A stretch of 64,000 bases of DNA, taken from NCBI RefSeq assembly GCF_937616625.2, contig NC_065571.1, forward strand, positions 9,426,501 through 9,490,500. The letters are read 5' to 3'. The notes beneath the pieces are model-generated. The model did no database searches. It was not told the origin of the DNA and saw only the letters and a list, made by a program, of their open reading frames with translations. The DNA comes from Mercurialis annua. Taxonomy: Eukaryota; Streptophyta; Magnoliopsida; Malpighiales; Euphorbiaceae. The translations under genes were made by a program, and so were the position numbers. Shown here one piece after another: positions 54,284 through 63,808 of the stretch (position 1 is the first letter of the stretch; the number at the start of each line of letters is the position of its first letter).

Positions 54284-55843
54284 ATGACTTCTGAAAGAGT
54301 AAACCTGAAAGACAAACAACCAATGGACCCAAAAAGCACTCCGGAGATAATCAACGTGACGGAAGACGGGCTTCTCAACTCCCGGGAAAAAAGCAACACC
54401 GGAGAGCTCTCTTTCTCAACACCCCAGTACCAAACTAATCCAATAAGAGGAAGCATCCCAATTGCTTTCAACCTAAGCACTGAAGAACAAGCACCAAATG
54501 CAGCGACACAAGATCCACACAGCGAAATGCTGAAAAAGATACTAGAATCTGTGCAGGCAAATCTTGACAGATTGGCTAATGAGGCCAAAAGAACAAACGA
54601 CAGGCACGAAGAAACTATGAGAATGCTAAGGGAAAACTTCAGCCCTACAGCTCCCAGAAGAAGAGAAAGAACAAGAAATGCAAACCCAGGCCGACGGGAG
54701 ACAAGGGCAGAAAACAACAAAAGCAAGGAACCTCGGACCAGAGGAAACGAAGAGAGGAACGAAGCAAGAAACCAACGAGAAAAGGAAACCAGCGAAGAGG
54801 AAAGTCCTGACAGAGAAAAATCTAACGAGGAATCACCAGAGGCACCCAGAAATGAGCACAACCAGGAGGACGCCCGAAGCGGTCTGATTACGAAACGAGA
54901 CGAACGAAGGGAGAAGGAAAAAGAAGATGCCCCACCAAGGAGTAAGCGACAAGAAAGAGATGCAGGGAAAGAACAAAATAAGAAAAAACACCAAGAAGGA
55001 GAGGGCGAATCGTCAGAGACACCCCAAAAAAGCAAAGCCACATATGTGGTGGAAGAAGATCTAGAAGAGAAGATCGCCAAAGCGCTCAAAAAACTAAAAT
55101 CTGAAGAATTGGATATAGAGGACCTCAGGCTGAAAGGATCACCCCTCTCGCCCGAGATCATGGAGGAAACCATCCCGTACAGCATGAAGCTGCCGACTTT
55201 GCCAATTTTCAATGGGGAAGGAGACCCCCGAGACCATACCTCTAGGTTCACAGCGACCATGGGGCTACTCAGCGTATCAGACGCCATCCTCTGCAGGGTT
55301 TTCCCTACCACGCTCACGGGCACAGCCCAGAGATGGTATAACAAATTAAAACCAGGCTCGATCAAAAGCTTCGCTTCGCTTTCAACAGAATTCCTCAACA
55401 GATATCTCACAAACATCCCAGCTAAAACCACTACCAGTATCCTAAGAGCCTGTATCCAAGAAGAAGGAGAAACCCTGCGAAGCTACATCGAACGATTCAA
55501 CAAGCAAGCTATGAAGATAGACAACCTGAACGTCGACATGGCGACAGAAGCATTGCGAGACGGGACGCGATTCGGAAAGCTGGTGGACAAGCTGCTAGTC
55601 AATAAACCCACAACTTTCTCAAACTTAATGGGCATAGCTCAGAAATACTTCGAGTTAGACGAAGGGCGATTCGCGGAAAGGAAGCAAAAGGAAAAGAATC
55701 AAAAGAGAGATCCAGAGAAAAAACCAAGTCCAATCCTGATGACAGAAGAGGAAGACCCGAAGAAAGCAGACGATTCGCCCCCCAGACAAGATATGAATCG
55801 AGATATGATCCCAGAGATGATGAGAATAACTTCACTCCATTAA
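54284..55843 (+). CDS. Tat-type Gag (capsid region)
   Basis: 519 residues from ATG 54284 (MTSERVNLKDK; the first ten residues are identical to those of the gag-less pol ORFs). The N-terminal third is very polar (Glu/Arg/Lys-rich), probably disordered. The Retrotrans_gag-type capsid domain lies at about residues 300-460: PTLPIFNGEGDPRDHTSRF, TLTGTAQRWYNKLKPGSI, FLNRYLTNI, EEGETLRSYIERFNKQAM. It would form the virus-like particle that packages element RNA. The frame ends at 55843, but the natural continuation (RYESRYDPRDDENNFTPLN..) is in the -1 frame from about 55720 on. A change in the A6 run of GAGAAAAAACC (about 55716-55726), or a ribosomal frameshift there, would join Gag to its nucleocapsid and protease. 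Confidence 0.88.
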   Translation: MTSERVNLKDKQPMDPKSTPEIINVTEDGLLNSREKSNTGELSFSTPQYQTNPIRGSIPIAFNLSTEEQAPNAATQDPHSEMLKKILESVQANLDRLANEAKRTNDRHEETMRMLRENFSPTAPRRRERTRNANPGRRETRAENNKSKEPRTRGNEERNEARNQREKETSEEESPDREKSNEESPEAPRNEHNQEDARSGLITKRDERREKEKEDAPPRSKRQERDAGKEQNKKKHQEGEGESSETPQKSKATYVVEEDLEEKIAKALKKLKSEELDIEDLRLKGSPLSPEIMEETIPYSMKLPTLPIFNGEGDPRDHTSRFTATMGLLSVSDAILCRVFPTTLTGTAQRWYNKLKPGSIKSFASLSTEFLNRYLTNIPAKTTTSILRACIQEEGETLRSYIERFNKQAMKIDNLNVDMATEALRDGTRFGKLVDKLLVNKPTTFSNLMGIAQKYFELDEGRFAERKQKEKNQKRDPEKKPSPILMTEEEDPKKADDSPPRQDMNRDMIPEMMRITSLH

Positions 55844-55866
55844 ACACCAGCCGAACTAATGTCCTC

Positions 55867-56757
55867 ATGTGGATCAAAGAAAACATCAAAAACGTGGTAT
55901 GGCCACCCAAAATGAAAGCAGAAGCAAGAGACACCAGAAAGTACTGCAAATTTCACGACGATTACGGACACGAAACGGATAGCTGCAGAGACTTAAAGGT
56001 CGAGATCGAAAGAATGATCGACACAGGCGAACTGAGGAAATTTGTGGCCCGAAAAGAGAAGAGCAATGACAAGGGAGAAAAAAGAAACAGAGAAGACAAG
56101 CCAAAAGAAAAGGAAGACGAGCGCCCATCCAAAATTCTGGGAACCATACACATGATTAATGGTGGAGGGCATAGTAGCTCCACGATCAGGAGGAAGCAAA
56201 GGAAGGAAGTAATGAACATACGAGAAACTCACATGCCGCCAGTGATCTTCGATGTAGAAGACTATGAACACGTCAAAGCACCTCACAACGATGCTTTGGT
56301 AGTGACTACTATCATTGAAAATTGGAACATGGAGCGGATCCTTATCGACGAAGGAAGTGCAGTAAACCTCATGACGAATGCAGCATACAAAATGTTGGGA
56401 GGAACAGCGTCAAGGTTACGCCGAGTCCCAATTCCGCTATCAGGACTCGGTGGACCCTCCATCACCCCGCTGGGAGCAGTCACCTTGGAAGTAATAATCG
56501 GCCCAGAAAGAGGAATGAACAAGAAAATCATGTCACTATTTAACATAGTGGACATGGAATTGACATATAATGCCATCCTAGGAAGACCTTTCCTCCATGA
56601 CTCGGCAGCGGTAACCAGCATCAGAGCACTGGCAATGAAGGTACCGACTGAAAAGGGAGTAGTGACGCTGAGAGGAGACCAAGGAATAGCCAAGAAGTGC
56701 TATGATGAATCAGTGGTGGATCTCCAAGAAAACAAGACCGAAAAGAAGGAAGAATAG
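55867..56757 (+). CDS. Nucleocapsid zinc knuckle and aspartic protease of Tat copy 3
   Basis: 296 residues from the first ATG; the open frame itself extends upstream to at least 55681, overlapping gag in the -1 frame. A zinc-knuckle-like motif YCKFHDDYGHETDSC is near the N-terminus. A charged linker follows, then the protease with ILIDEGSAVNLMT (Asp-X-Gly active site) and the flap/second-half motif YNAILGRPFLHDSAAVTSI. It ends with TAG after a Lys/Glu tail, exactly where RT would begin in a full polyprotein. The protease is clearly diverged from that of the gag-less copies (for example DVEDYEHVKAPHNDALVV against DGEDFGRIAEEHNEALVV), although the LTRs are almost the same. Confidence 0.85.
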   Translation: MWIKENIKNVVWPPKMKAEARDTRKYCKFHDDYGHETDSCRDLKVEIERMIDTGELRKFVARKEKSNDKGEKRNREDKPKEKEDERPSKILGTIHMINGGGHSSSTIRRKQRKEVMNIRETHMPPVIFDVEDYEHVKAPHNDALVVTTIIENWNMERILIDEGSAVNLMTNAAYKMLGGTASRLRRVPIPLSGLGGPSITPLGAVTLEVIIGPERGMNKKIMSLFNIVDMELTYNAILGRPFLHDSAAVTSIRALAMKVPTEKGVVTLRGDQGIAKKCYDESVVDLQENKTEKKEE

Positions 56758-56977
56758 GAATGAAAAACGACCCATCATCGGTAACGACTCTCCGTCTTAC
56801 CAGATGGCGTCAAATCTATCTTTAATGCTTTGTATGCCATCTTTTTATCAATAAAAATTCAATTTCGCTACCATCTGATTAGCCAGACGAACCAATAAAG
56901 AAATAAAAATCAAGAACAGCCACGAATGATTAAATCAAAGACGAAAGAAGAAAAAATAAATTAAAGATCAAACTCAA

Positions 56978-57270
56978 GAAAAGCTAAAAGCCAAGAAAAT
57001 GAGTTTAAATTAACTCAAAGCAAAATCGCCGAACCAGGCAAATCGCCACGAAAGGCTAAAAACCAAGAAAACGAGTTTAAATTAACTCAAAGCAAAATAG
57101 CCGAACCAGGCAGATCGCCACGAAAGGCTAAAAATGAGTTTAGATTAACTCAGAAAAGGCGAATCGCCAAAAAAGAGTTTAGATTAACTCGAAACAAAAA
57201 CAAAAATAAAAAGAGTTTAGATTAACTCTACAAAAAGCAACGCCAAGAACAGGGTTTAGAGTAACCCTCG
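56978..57270 (+). repeat. Tandem repeats with GAGTTTARATTAACTC core
   Basis: About five copies of the near-palindrome GAGTTTARATTAACTC, the first two within about 74-bp units (AAAATCGCCGAACCAGGCAA.. CGCCACGAAAGGCTAAAA), then shortening. Tat/Retand-type elements are known for such hypervariable 3' tandem repeats. Confidence 0.8.
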
Positions 57271-57398
57271 AGGCAAGACAAGTACATAAAGATAAGGCAA
57301 AAGCACATTTCGAAGAAAAACGAAGAAAATATATTCATAAATTGCGAATTACAAAAAGCAAAATTAATACATCAGCAAATACAATCAAAAGAAAACTA

Positions 57399-58540
57399 CT
57401 AAACACGGTCTTTAGAAATCTTGACGAGGAGATCACGGGCGATGGCCTGGGGATCCAACCCGTTAACCCCAGAAAGATCAATATTGGGATTCTGCTCCAG
57501 AAGCTTCTTCCCAATCGCAAGGCGATACTCGCTTATCAGAGCAGAGTAAAAAGCCTTCGTATCTAGCAGACGGATGTGAAGACCTTCAACCTCCGTTCTA
57601 AGACTATCCCTCTCCCCACCAACAAGGGAATTGATCCGAATGAGCTCCTCGATCTCTTGAGTCAAGTCATCGATCTTTTTCTCAATCACTTTCACTTGGC
57701 GATCATTAATCGCATCCTGCGCCTTGAGCTGCGCCAGAAGGGAATCATGCTCTTCCAAAGAGGCCTTCAATTTCGCCCTTTCAGACTCGGAAGTCGCCAA
57801 AAGAGCAGACAGACGCTCGACCTCCTCCTCGGCACACTGTCGGCGGTCGTTCAATACCAGAACAGATTGAAGGGCCTACACACCAGAAATAAACAAATAA
57901 GAAAGCAACTGAATACAAAAAACATATTATACTCAAGAAAGAAAGCACTTACAGAGAAACCATGAAAACAAGCCAGATCGGAAAGCTCCTGACCCGGCCT
58001 ACCACAGAACCACGTGACATCATCAGGAATCGCCAAAGTCCGGATATATTCCGCTAGCACTCTCGGATTCAGCAAACTGGCAGGATCCTGACCTTCGACC
58101 CATTGAACCAAGTCTGGAGCAGAAGAAGAGCTTCCAGGAAAACTCTCCCTCGTAGGAGAATCATCGACAACTCGACGTCTTTTCCTAGACGGAGAATCCG
58201 GGTCTCGACCTAGAGAAATCTCCCCCGAATCAGCAACAACAGGCCCCCCTGAGGCCACACCCCCAACTCCCCCCGAAACGATAGATGATGCTAGAGGGGG
58301 GAGTAGTGACGGAATCGCCTCGTCGTCGACTGGAACAGCCGAGTCATCACCATCATCATCATTTATAACAATAACCTCAGGCAACGCTACCTCGGCGGGA
58401 GCTAGGGGGATATCAACAGGAGCCCCATCCACGACAATGTCGCCAGGAATAACGTCGGCGATAGGAACGTCAGGACCACCCATCGGAACGTCCAAATCTA
58501 CTTGAAATCCGGAAAGGAAATCGTCAGAAGAAGAAGACAT
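57399..58540 (-). CDS. Antisense ORF (aORF) of Tat element, C-terminal exons
   Basis: Read against the element. Exon 58540-57953 starts MSSSSDDFLSGFQVDLDV, is acidic and low-complexity, and has a basic patch SRKRRRVVDDSP (possible nuclear signal). A 77-bp intron (57952-57876; donor TCT|GTAAGT, acceptor TGTGTAG|GCC) keeps the frame (..HGFS|ALQSVLVLND..). Exon 57875-57399 is a long coiled coil (EEEVERLSALLATSESERAK.., KKIDDLTQEIEELIRIN). Extra antisense ORFs between pol and 3' LTR are known in Tat-lineage elements (such as Grande and RIRE2); function unknown. Codons look maintained: the frame is open in all parts. Confidence 0.7.
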
Positions 58541-58555
58541 CCTACAAAAGAAACA

Positions 58556-59299
58556 TTAAAAAGAACTTAAGCAAATTAATATACCTTGAACAAAAGAGTA
58601 GCAAAGATCCGCCAAGCCTCGAGGAGGATCCTCCAAAGGAAACCATCGACTCCGAAGATGACTATTAACCAAGACATCTAAAATGGGACGCGACACAATA
58701 CTACAGGAAGATATGTCAAAAGCAAGCTTTGACTCGGATAAACTTAAAGGAGAAGAATAGCTCCGAACTGGATGAGAAGAAAAACCATCCGAAAAATGAA
58801 GAAAAGCAAATTTATGATAGACAATAAAGAAGCGCCTTCGCCAGCGACTGGTTAGGCAAGGAAGATAAATACGAGATCGCCCTTCTCTACCAAGGGCGAA
58901 AACGAAGCAGCCATCACACTTCCTAAAGTCTACAAAATGATATAACACTTTGAGAGAAGGGGCACAGCCCCGGAGCCTACATGCCTCCGAAAAGGCGAGC
59001 ACTACTCTAATCGTACCAGGGTAAAGTTGCCCTAGAGCAACCTTTAAATCCCTACACACTTCTACTAAAAAGGGATCCAAAGGAAACCTAAGACCAGCAG
59101 CAAATTGCTCTTCAAAAAGAACCGCCCTACAAGAAGATCCGGGAGAGTCAGACGCAGCCATATCGGCACCGGGTAATATTACCCTATAATCAAAAGGAAA
59201 ACTATACTTAAAATAGATATCTAAGACTTCATCCCTACGAAGCTTCGATCGGGTAAAAGCCATAGCAGCGCAAGCATCTTCCACTCGACTAAGAGGCAT
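58556..59299 (-). CDS. Antisense ORF (aORF), N-terminal exon, PF04195-like
   Basis: The ATG at 59299 starts MPLSRVEDACAAMAFTRSKL. The central part LRFPLDPFLVEVCRDLKVAL followed by GQLYPGTIRVVLAFSEACRL resembles the plant 'putative gypsy type transposon' family (Transposase_28, PF04195), a known aORF product. Upstream, CAG|GTATG (near 59480) and TTCTAG|GATGCC suggest a 5' UTR intron. Downstream, CAAG|GTATAT and TTTTGTAG|GATGTC suggest an intron to the exon at 58540, but those sites would join out of frame by one base. Either another splice site is used or the two parts are separate. Its role in the element is unknown. Confidence 0.6.
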   Translation of the reverse strand: MPLSRVEDACAAMAFTRSKLRRDEVLDIYFKYSFPFDYRVILPGADMAASDSPGSSCRAVLFEEQFAAGLRFPLDPFLVEVCRDLKVALGQLYPGTIRVVLAFSEACRLRGCAPSLKVLYHFVDFRKCDGCFVFALGREGRSRIYLPCLTSRWRRRFFIVYHKFAFLHFSDGFSSHPVRSYSSPLSLSESKLAFDISSCSIVSRPILDVLVNSHLRSRWFPLEDPPRGLADLCYSFVQGILICLSSF

Positions 59300-59835
59300 C
59301 CTAGAACAGGGAATCACAAACATAAACACAGAATAAGGATCAAACAAAAAATATATTGAAGAACACGTTGAAGAACACATCAAAGAACAACAAGTACAGA
59401 AGAAATTTCCAGAATATAAAGCATGGAGAATATACAAAGAAGAAAGCCATATTAACATCCAAACGACGAAAGAAAACATACCTGAAAAATCTGGAGAAAA
59501 CAAGTCACGAAGAATCAAACAATCAAACGAAGAACGAAAAGGAAATAGCTACAAGAAATGAGAGTAAATTCGAAAAGCAAAGTAAGAGGGAAAAGAAGAA
59601 ATGCGAAGAGATTAAATACAAAACGCTTTTGAATCATTAACCTTTTAAATCATTAAATGCCGACACGTGGCAACACAGAATCTTACTAAAGAAGAAACGT
59701 CACCCACAAACATATGAAACGACTCGCCCGGAATGCAAAGCGACTCGCCCGCATAAAAGAACTCAGCTCCAAAAGAGCTAAAATCCACTAAGGCATAAAT
59801 GCCAAACTACTTCAGCTCACTTGCGGGGGGGCTAA

Positions 59836-60428
59836 TGATGGATACCGAATCCTACTGTAAGTATAATGGAGCCGAGTTGCAGGAGATCCACTCTCAGGCG
59901 ACACCGGACTCCCCCTGAAGACGGAAAGATATGAAGGAGATACCGAATCTCTAAGATTCGGTAATACACTAATAAAGACCGAATCCCACATGATCCGCCA
60001 AGAGCGCGTCAAGTCCGGGATTCGGATAAACGACTAAATATGGAAACCTTGTCCTATTTGGACACAAACACTACATATGGAAGGATAAGCTCTACTTTAG
60101 GAAGATAAGACTATTTAGGAAGACGTTCCTAAATAGGACTCTTATCAGATTAAGGTAGATCTCGACAAATCAGGAGAATCCTTAAGATACGGCCGAATCC
60201 CTACAAAGTAGGATTCACCTACCTAATACAACTCTACTAGGTATATTCGTCTACTATAAAAGGAGCACGAGGTATGCCTAGAATTACAATTACATTCATA
60301 TACTCAAAACGCTGCTCAAAGCTCTAAACTGACTTTAGCATCGGAGAGTTAATCGGACAACCACCGTCCGGTTAGCTTCTACCCTGTTTTGCAGGTTCAC
60401 TCACCGGTTCAGAAGGCAGACTCCATCA
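59836..60428 (+). repeat. 3' LTR of Tat copy 3
   Basis: 593 bp, apparently identical to the 5' LTR, followed by the CTAAC duplication. Confidence 0.95.
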
Positions 60429-60779
60429 CTAACAGTACAAAAGATACATTTGCTGAACTATTATTGAAATTTAATTAATAAAAAGCTTTCAACTAAACTT
60501 CATTAATAGAAGTAGTTAAATATATGTCAATCGTTACTCTTTCACATATATTTATATTCAACCACTAAAAGAGTATGCATGAGATCCGACAACTAATAAT
60601 AACTATAAATCTTTAACTTTATTTATATAAAAAAATATCTTTAACTTTATTTTTATATAAATATATTTCTAAATAATAAATTATTATTTAATTATTTTAA
60701 TTTGTCTATTAATTAAAATTATATTATTTTTAACGTGTCACATTACGAGCCACGTGCAAAGCACGTGAAGCAAAACTAG

Positions 60780-61332
60780 TTATATATAAAAACACGGAGG
60801 AGGGGGGGGGACAGACAAATTTACTGAATAATCCTTTTCAGTTTATTACTAAATAAAGATTTTATAGTCATTAACTAATTAGTTATTTAATTAATCATTA
60901 TTATAATTAAAATCCTAATTAGAATATGTAGCTAAATTATCTCTAATTTATTTTTTAGTATGTAAAAAATAACTAAATCGTCTCCAAATTAGTAAGAATG
61001 TCTATTTTTTAGTTTGATTGAACTATAAAATTAAAATAATGTATTTGATCAATATATTATTATTTAAATTTCAATCTTATTATTTTTAAAGATACTATTA
61101 ATAAAATTAAGTTAATTATGGTTATTATGGTTATTATAAAACCAAAAGAAGAATAAATTCAGTGTGGAAAAAAATTTAATAACCGAATATATTATATTTA
61201 CTTTAACAAAAATTCTTAACTAATTTAATATTAATTATAAATAAAAATTGATATAGATATAATAAATTTACTAATATGAAGATTGACGAGTTACGTTACG
61301 ACCCACGTGCATAGCACGTAATTCGAAACTAG
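60780..61332 (+). mobile_element. Helitron 2 (5' end truncated)
   Basis: About 550 bp, similar throughout to 52961-53507 (TATATATAAAA.., ACTGAATAATCCTTTTCAGT, ..GACGAGTTACGTTACG). It ends with hairpin ACGTGCATAGCACGT and CTAG (61329-61332) before a host T. It starts directly behind the CTAG end of Helitron 1 and lacks the first eight or so bases of the usual 5' end. No Rep/helicase coding. Confidence 0.8.
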
Positions 61333-61548
61333 TCTTTTAAAATCAGCAGAATCAGCCCATTTAACATATATCATACATTTTGTAGCCATTTTTTTAATCG
61401 AGTCAGATTTTTGCCAACTTGGCATCTACGTGACTTAACGGAGGATCAAAGCCAACCTTATGAAAATGTTGATTAAAACAGAGGATCAAAGCAGTTTTTG
61501 CAACTCAAGCCAATCCTTATTGAAGAAGGATTTCTGTGTTGTATGGTG
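61333..61548. other. Short spacer before CACTA element
   Basis: Unassigned; it may be part of the copia remnant that continues after the CACTA element, but no motif proves it. Confidence 0.3.
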
Positions 61549-62305
61549 CACTACAAGAAAAGTGAGTTTTAGCAACGGTCTATTACAACGACCATTAAAA
61601 TCGTTACAATACATATACCTTTTATAACGATTATTTTTATATCGTTTCTAAATATAATTATTTTACAACGCCTAATAAAATCGTTATTAAAAGTTATACT
61701 TTTAGCAACGACTTAATTTATATCGTTTTTAAAGATAATTATTTTACAACGACTAATCATGTCATTGTAAATTATTTGCTTTACCAACGATTTAATATGT
61801 GTCGTTTTTAAATATTATTTCACAACGACAAATAATTTCGTTGCTAAAAGAAAGAAGGAATAGTTAAAATCCCACATTGAAAATAAGTGAAATGAGAATG
61901 ATGCATTCTCACTATAAAAGAAATCCACCCTTCACTATAAAAATAATTTTTACATTTGTTGTAATATATCAATCAAAAAATAAAAAAATTTAAATTTTAA
62001 TAATAATTATATTTTAAATTATAAAAATTATAAAATTATAAAATTATATAACATATTAAAATAATAATTAATATTATAATGTTTTGACAACGATTTTTTA
62101 TAGTTACTAATAACTTTTAACAACCAATCTTATAGATTTTGTAAAACCTATAGCAACGACCATTATTTGAAAAAGTCGTTATAAAAAACATTACATTACG
62201 CCAACACGCACAACCACATTTGTCGTTGTTAAAAAATTTTAACAACCATATTTTAGGTTTTCACAACGACAACTCACGTTTCCAAAAATCAAATTTCTTA
62301 TAGTG
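61549..62305. mobile_element. Non-autonomous CACTA element
   Basis: Ends CACTACAAGAAAAGTG and (reverse complement) CACTATAAGAAATTTG, with target duplication GTG (61546-61548, 62306-62308). The subterminal regions hold many copies of CAACGAC/GTCGTTG-type motifs in both orientations, typical transposase-binding repeats. 757 bp, no transposase. Confidence 0.9.
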
Positions 62306-62710
62306 GTGGTTTGAATGGTAATGGGCAATCTAATCCTAGTTATGGTAATTTTGGTGGTTTTAGGCCTCAAAGAGGGCAGAGAAAGTTGTATAATCCTTAT
62401 GATAATAATTTGCAGAAACCAGTATGTACTTTTTGTGTTCTTTGTGATCATACAATAAATATTTGCTTCAAAAAACGTGAATTTTCATCGAGGTATAAAC
62501 GTAGGCCTAAGATGCAATCTTTTGTTAATCAAGTGGGTGAGTATGTGTTTAGAGAGTGATCAAGGGAACATGTTTGCTGAACAAAATCAAATGTTTCAAG
62601 AATCACAAAATTCTTATATCCAAAGCTATGAGCCTGTTGATCAAGGGAAAGTTGCAAGAAGTTTCAATACAGGACAAGAAGTTGATAATAAAAAATTTGA
62701 CTATAACTGA
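62306..62710 (+). pseudogene. Ty1/copia-type gag remnant
   Basis: A Gly/Asn-rich stretch (NPSYGNFGGFRPQRGQRKL) precedes a zinc knuckle CTFCVLCDHTINICFKK (C-X2-C type with altered spacing), then KRRPKMQSFVNQVGEY. A frame change near 62540 leads to DQGNMFAEQNQMFQESQNSY and a stop at 62708-62710. This order is typical for the C-terminal half of copia Gag. No protease, integrase or RT follows, and the upstream part is cut by the CACTA element. Confidence 0.65.
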
Positions 62711-63215
62711 TAACAATTATTAATAGTCAATTAATTTCAAATAAAATGACATAAAATAGATTTAAAAAATATGCCTTTTAAAAAAATTTATTTTTATTTT
62801 TATTTATTCAAATAAAATCAGATATTTTTTATCTCTTAACTTTCCAATCATATTATGCATCCAAAGCACAAGTAAATTTAATATATAATATTTCTTTCCA
62901 TCCTTTCCCTTTCCTCCCCTTTATGTTACCGTCAGTTCTTATTTCTACCTTCTTACTGTGCAAAGCGTATGTGCCGTTACGAGCGCGCTAGGAACATATA
63001 TATGTCCGGACCAAGATAATTGTGTCCAGTCAAATTTGCATTAAAAAAAATAACTATGTTTTACGACTCATTCACTATACTATTTTAATTTGATCTTTTA
63101 ACCGTCATTATCGCATCAGATTTAGAGTCGTCATTAGAGAGATAAAAAAATGTCGGTAGACTATCGAAAATCCCTATCGTCTCTATAAACACCTATTTTT
63201 CGGACAGGTAAAAAA
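62711..63215. other. AT-rich intergenic DNA
   Basis: Low-complexity T/A runs and, at 62950-63020, a less AT-rich stretch (CGTTACGAGCGCGCTAGG). No gene supported. Confidence 0.4.
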
Positions 63216-63225
63216 TGATAAAGGA

Positions 63226-63808
63226 AAACTCTCTCTCATCTCTCTAAACTCTCTCTTTCTTTTCAGAAACCCTAGCCGCAACAAAAGGGAGGTGATTTTG
63301 GCCATTTTTTTGGTTCAAAATCACCTCCCTACCTTTTCGTTTTCTATTCAAATCTCATATTTAGTTTATTTTGCATCAATAATCACAGATCTGTGATCTG
63401 TTGGTATTTTTCTTTCTTCCTTTATGGATGTTTTGTTTTCCTTTGTGGAGATCTGGCTATTATCCTTTATGGGTTTTGCTATTTTCTTGATGGAATTATC
63501 TACGAAGCTCAGATCTGAAGTGCTATCAGTAGAAATCTTATTTTTAATATTCTCTTAATCGGACTCATTCAAACACCAAAGAGTTGATTTGTGGTTTAAA
63601 ATAACCTTCGAGTAGAGCGGACGGATCGCCGAGTTGCATATTCAAAGAGTTCCGTCAATGCGATTGAAGAAATTAGATATGATTTTCTGTTATTTTACTG
63701 ATGTTCTATTATTGTACTTCTTGAATGTATTGATTTATTCAATATTTGATCAAGTTGTATTTTTATTTCTCTATTAATGAAATTTTCATTATTCTCAAAA
63801 AAAAAAGT
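63226..63808 (+). mobile_element. 0.58-kb retroposon, copy 2
   Basis: Same family as 52234-52815 but on the plus strand. It has the CTCTCTCTTTCTTTTCAG leader, hairpin stem AGGGAGGTGATTTTG / CAAAATCACCTCCCT (63286-63300, 63316-63330) and a terminal TCTC plus poly-A. The flanking TGATAAAGGA (63216-63225) and TGATAAGGGA (63809-63818) form a target duplication with one mismatch, so it is older than copy 1. No recognised protein domain. Confidence 0.8.

Larger units (their letters stand above)
53607..60428 (+). mobile_element. Tat-type gypsy element, gag-PR-aORF without RT/RNH/INT (young)
   Basis: Both LTRs (53607-54199, 59836-60428) are 593 bp and appear identical; the duplication CTAAC (53602-53606, 60429-60433) is perfect, so the insertion is very recent. 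Internal order: primer-binding site and leader (54200-54283), gag (54284-55843), zinc knuckle plus protease (55867-56757), a tandem-repeat region, then an antisense gene (59299-57399, minus), and polypurine tract TTGCGGGGGGGCTAA (59821-59835). RT, both RNase H domains and integrase are absent. The LTR, leader and start codon region are shared with the gag-less pol copies at 5136-7001 and 47332-51377. It can move only with pol supplied in trans. Confidence 0.95.
52953..60779 (+). mobile_element. Non-autonomous Helitron 1 carrying the young Tat element
   Basis: 5' end TCTATACTATATATAAAAGC directly after a host A. The 3' end is hairpin CACGTGCAAAGCACGTG and terminal CTAG (60776-60779) directly before a host T; there is no target duplication, as expected for Helitrons. 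An internal, CTAG-less copy of the 3' hairpin (ACGTGCATAGCACGT, about 53482-53496) suggests two merged ends. The Tat retrotransposon (53607-60428) is nested inside; without it the Helitron is about 1 kb. The join across the nested element is inferred. Confidence 0.6.

Noticed and set aside
54259..55431. 390-codon minus-strand frame (Ser/Leu/Phe-rich)
   Set aside because: It is the antisense shadow of the gag ORF, Ser/Leu-rich only because gag is Glu/Arg/Lys-rich.
55716..55726. Canonical A-AAA-AAC -1 frameshift signal in gag
   Set aside because: The heptamer occurs, but the reading phase is AAA-AAA-C and not A-AAA-AAC, so I report only a possible slip or indel.
59297..59518. Upstream extension of the aORF N-terminal exon (hydrophobic residues before MPLSRVEDA)
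   Set aside because: It coincides with a probable 5' UTR intron (CAG|GTATG ... TTCTAG|GATGCC), so the ATG at 59299 is preferred.
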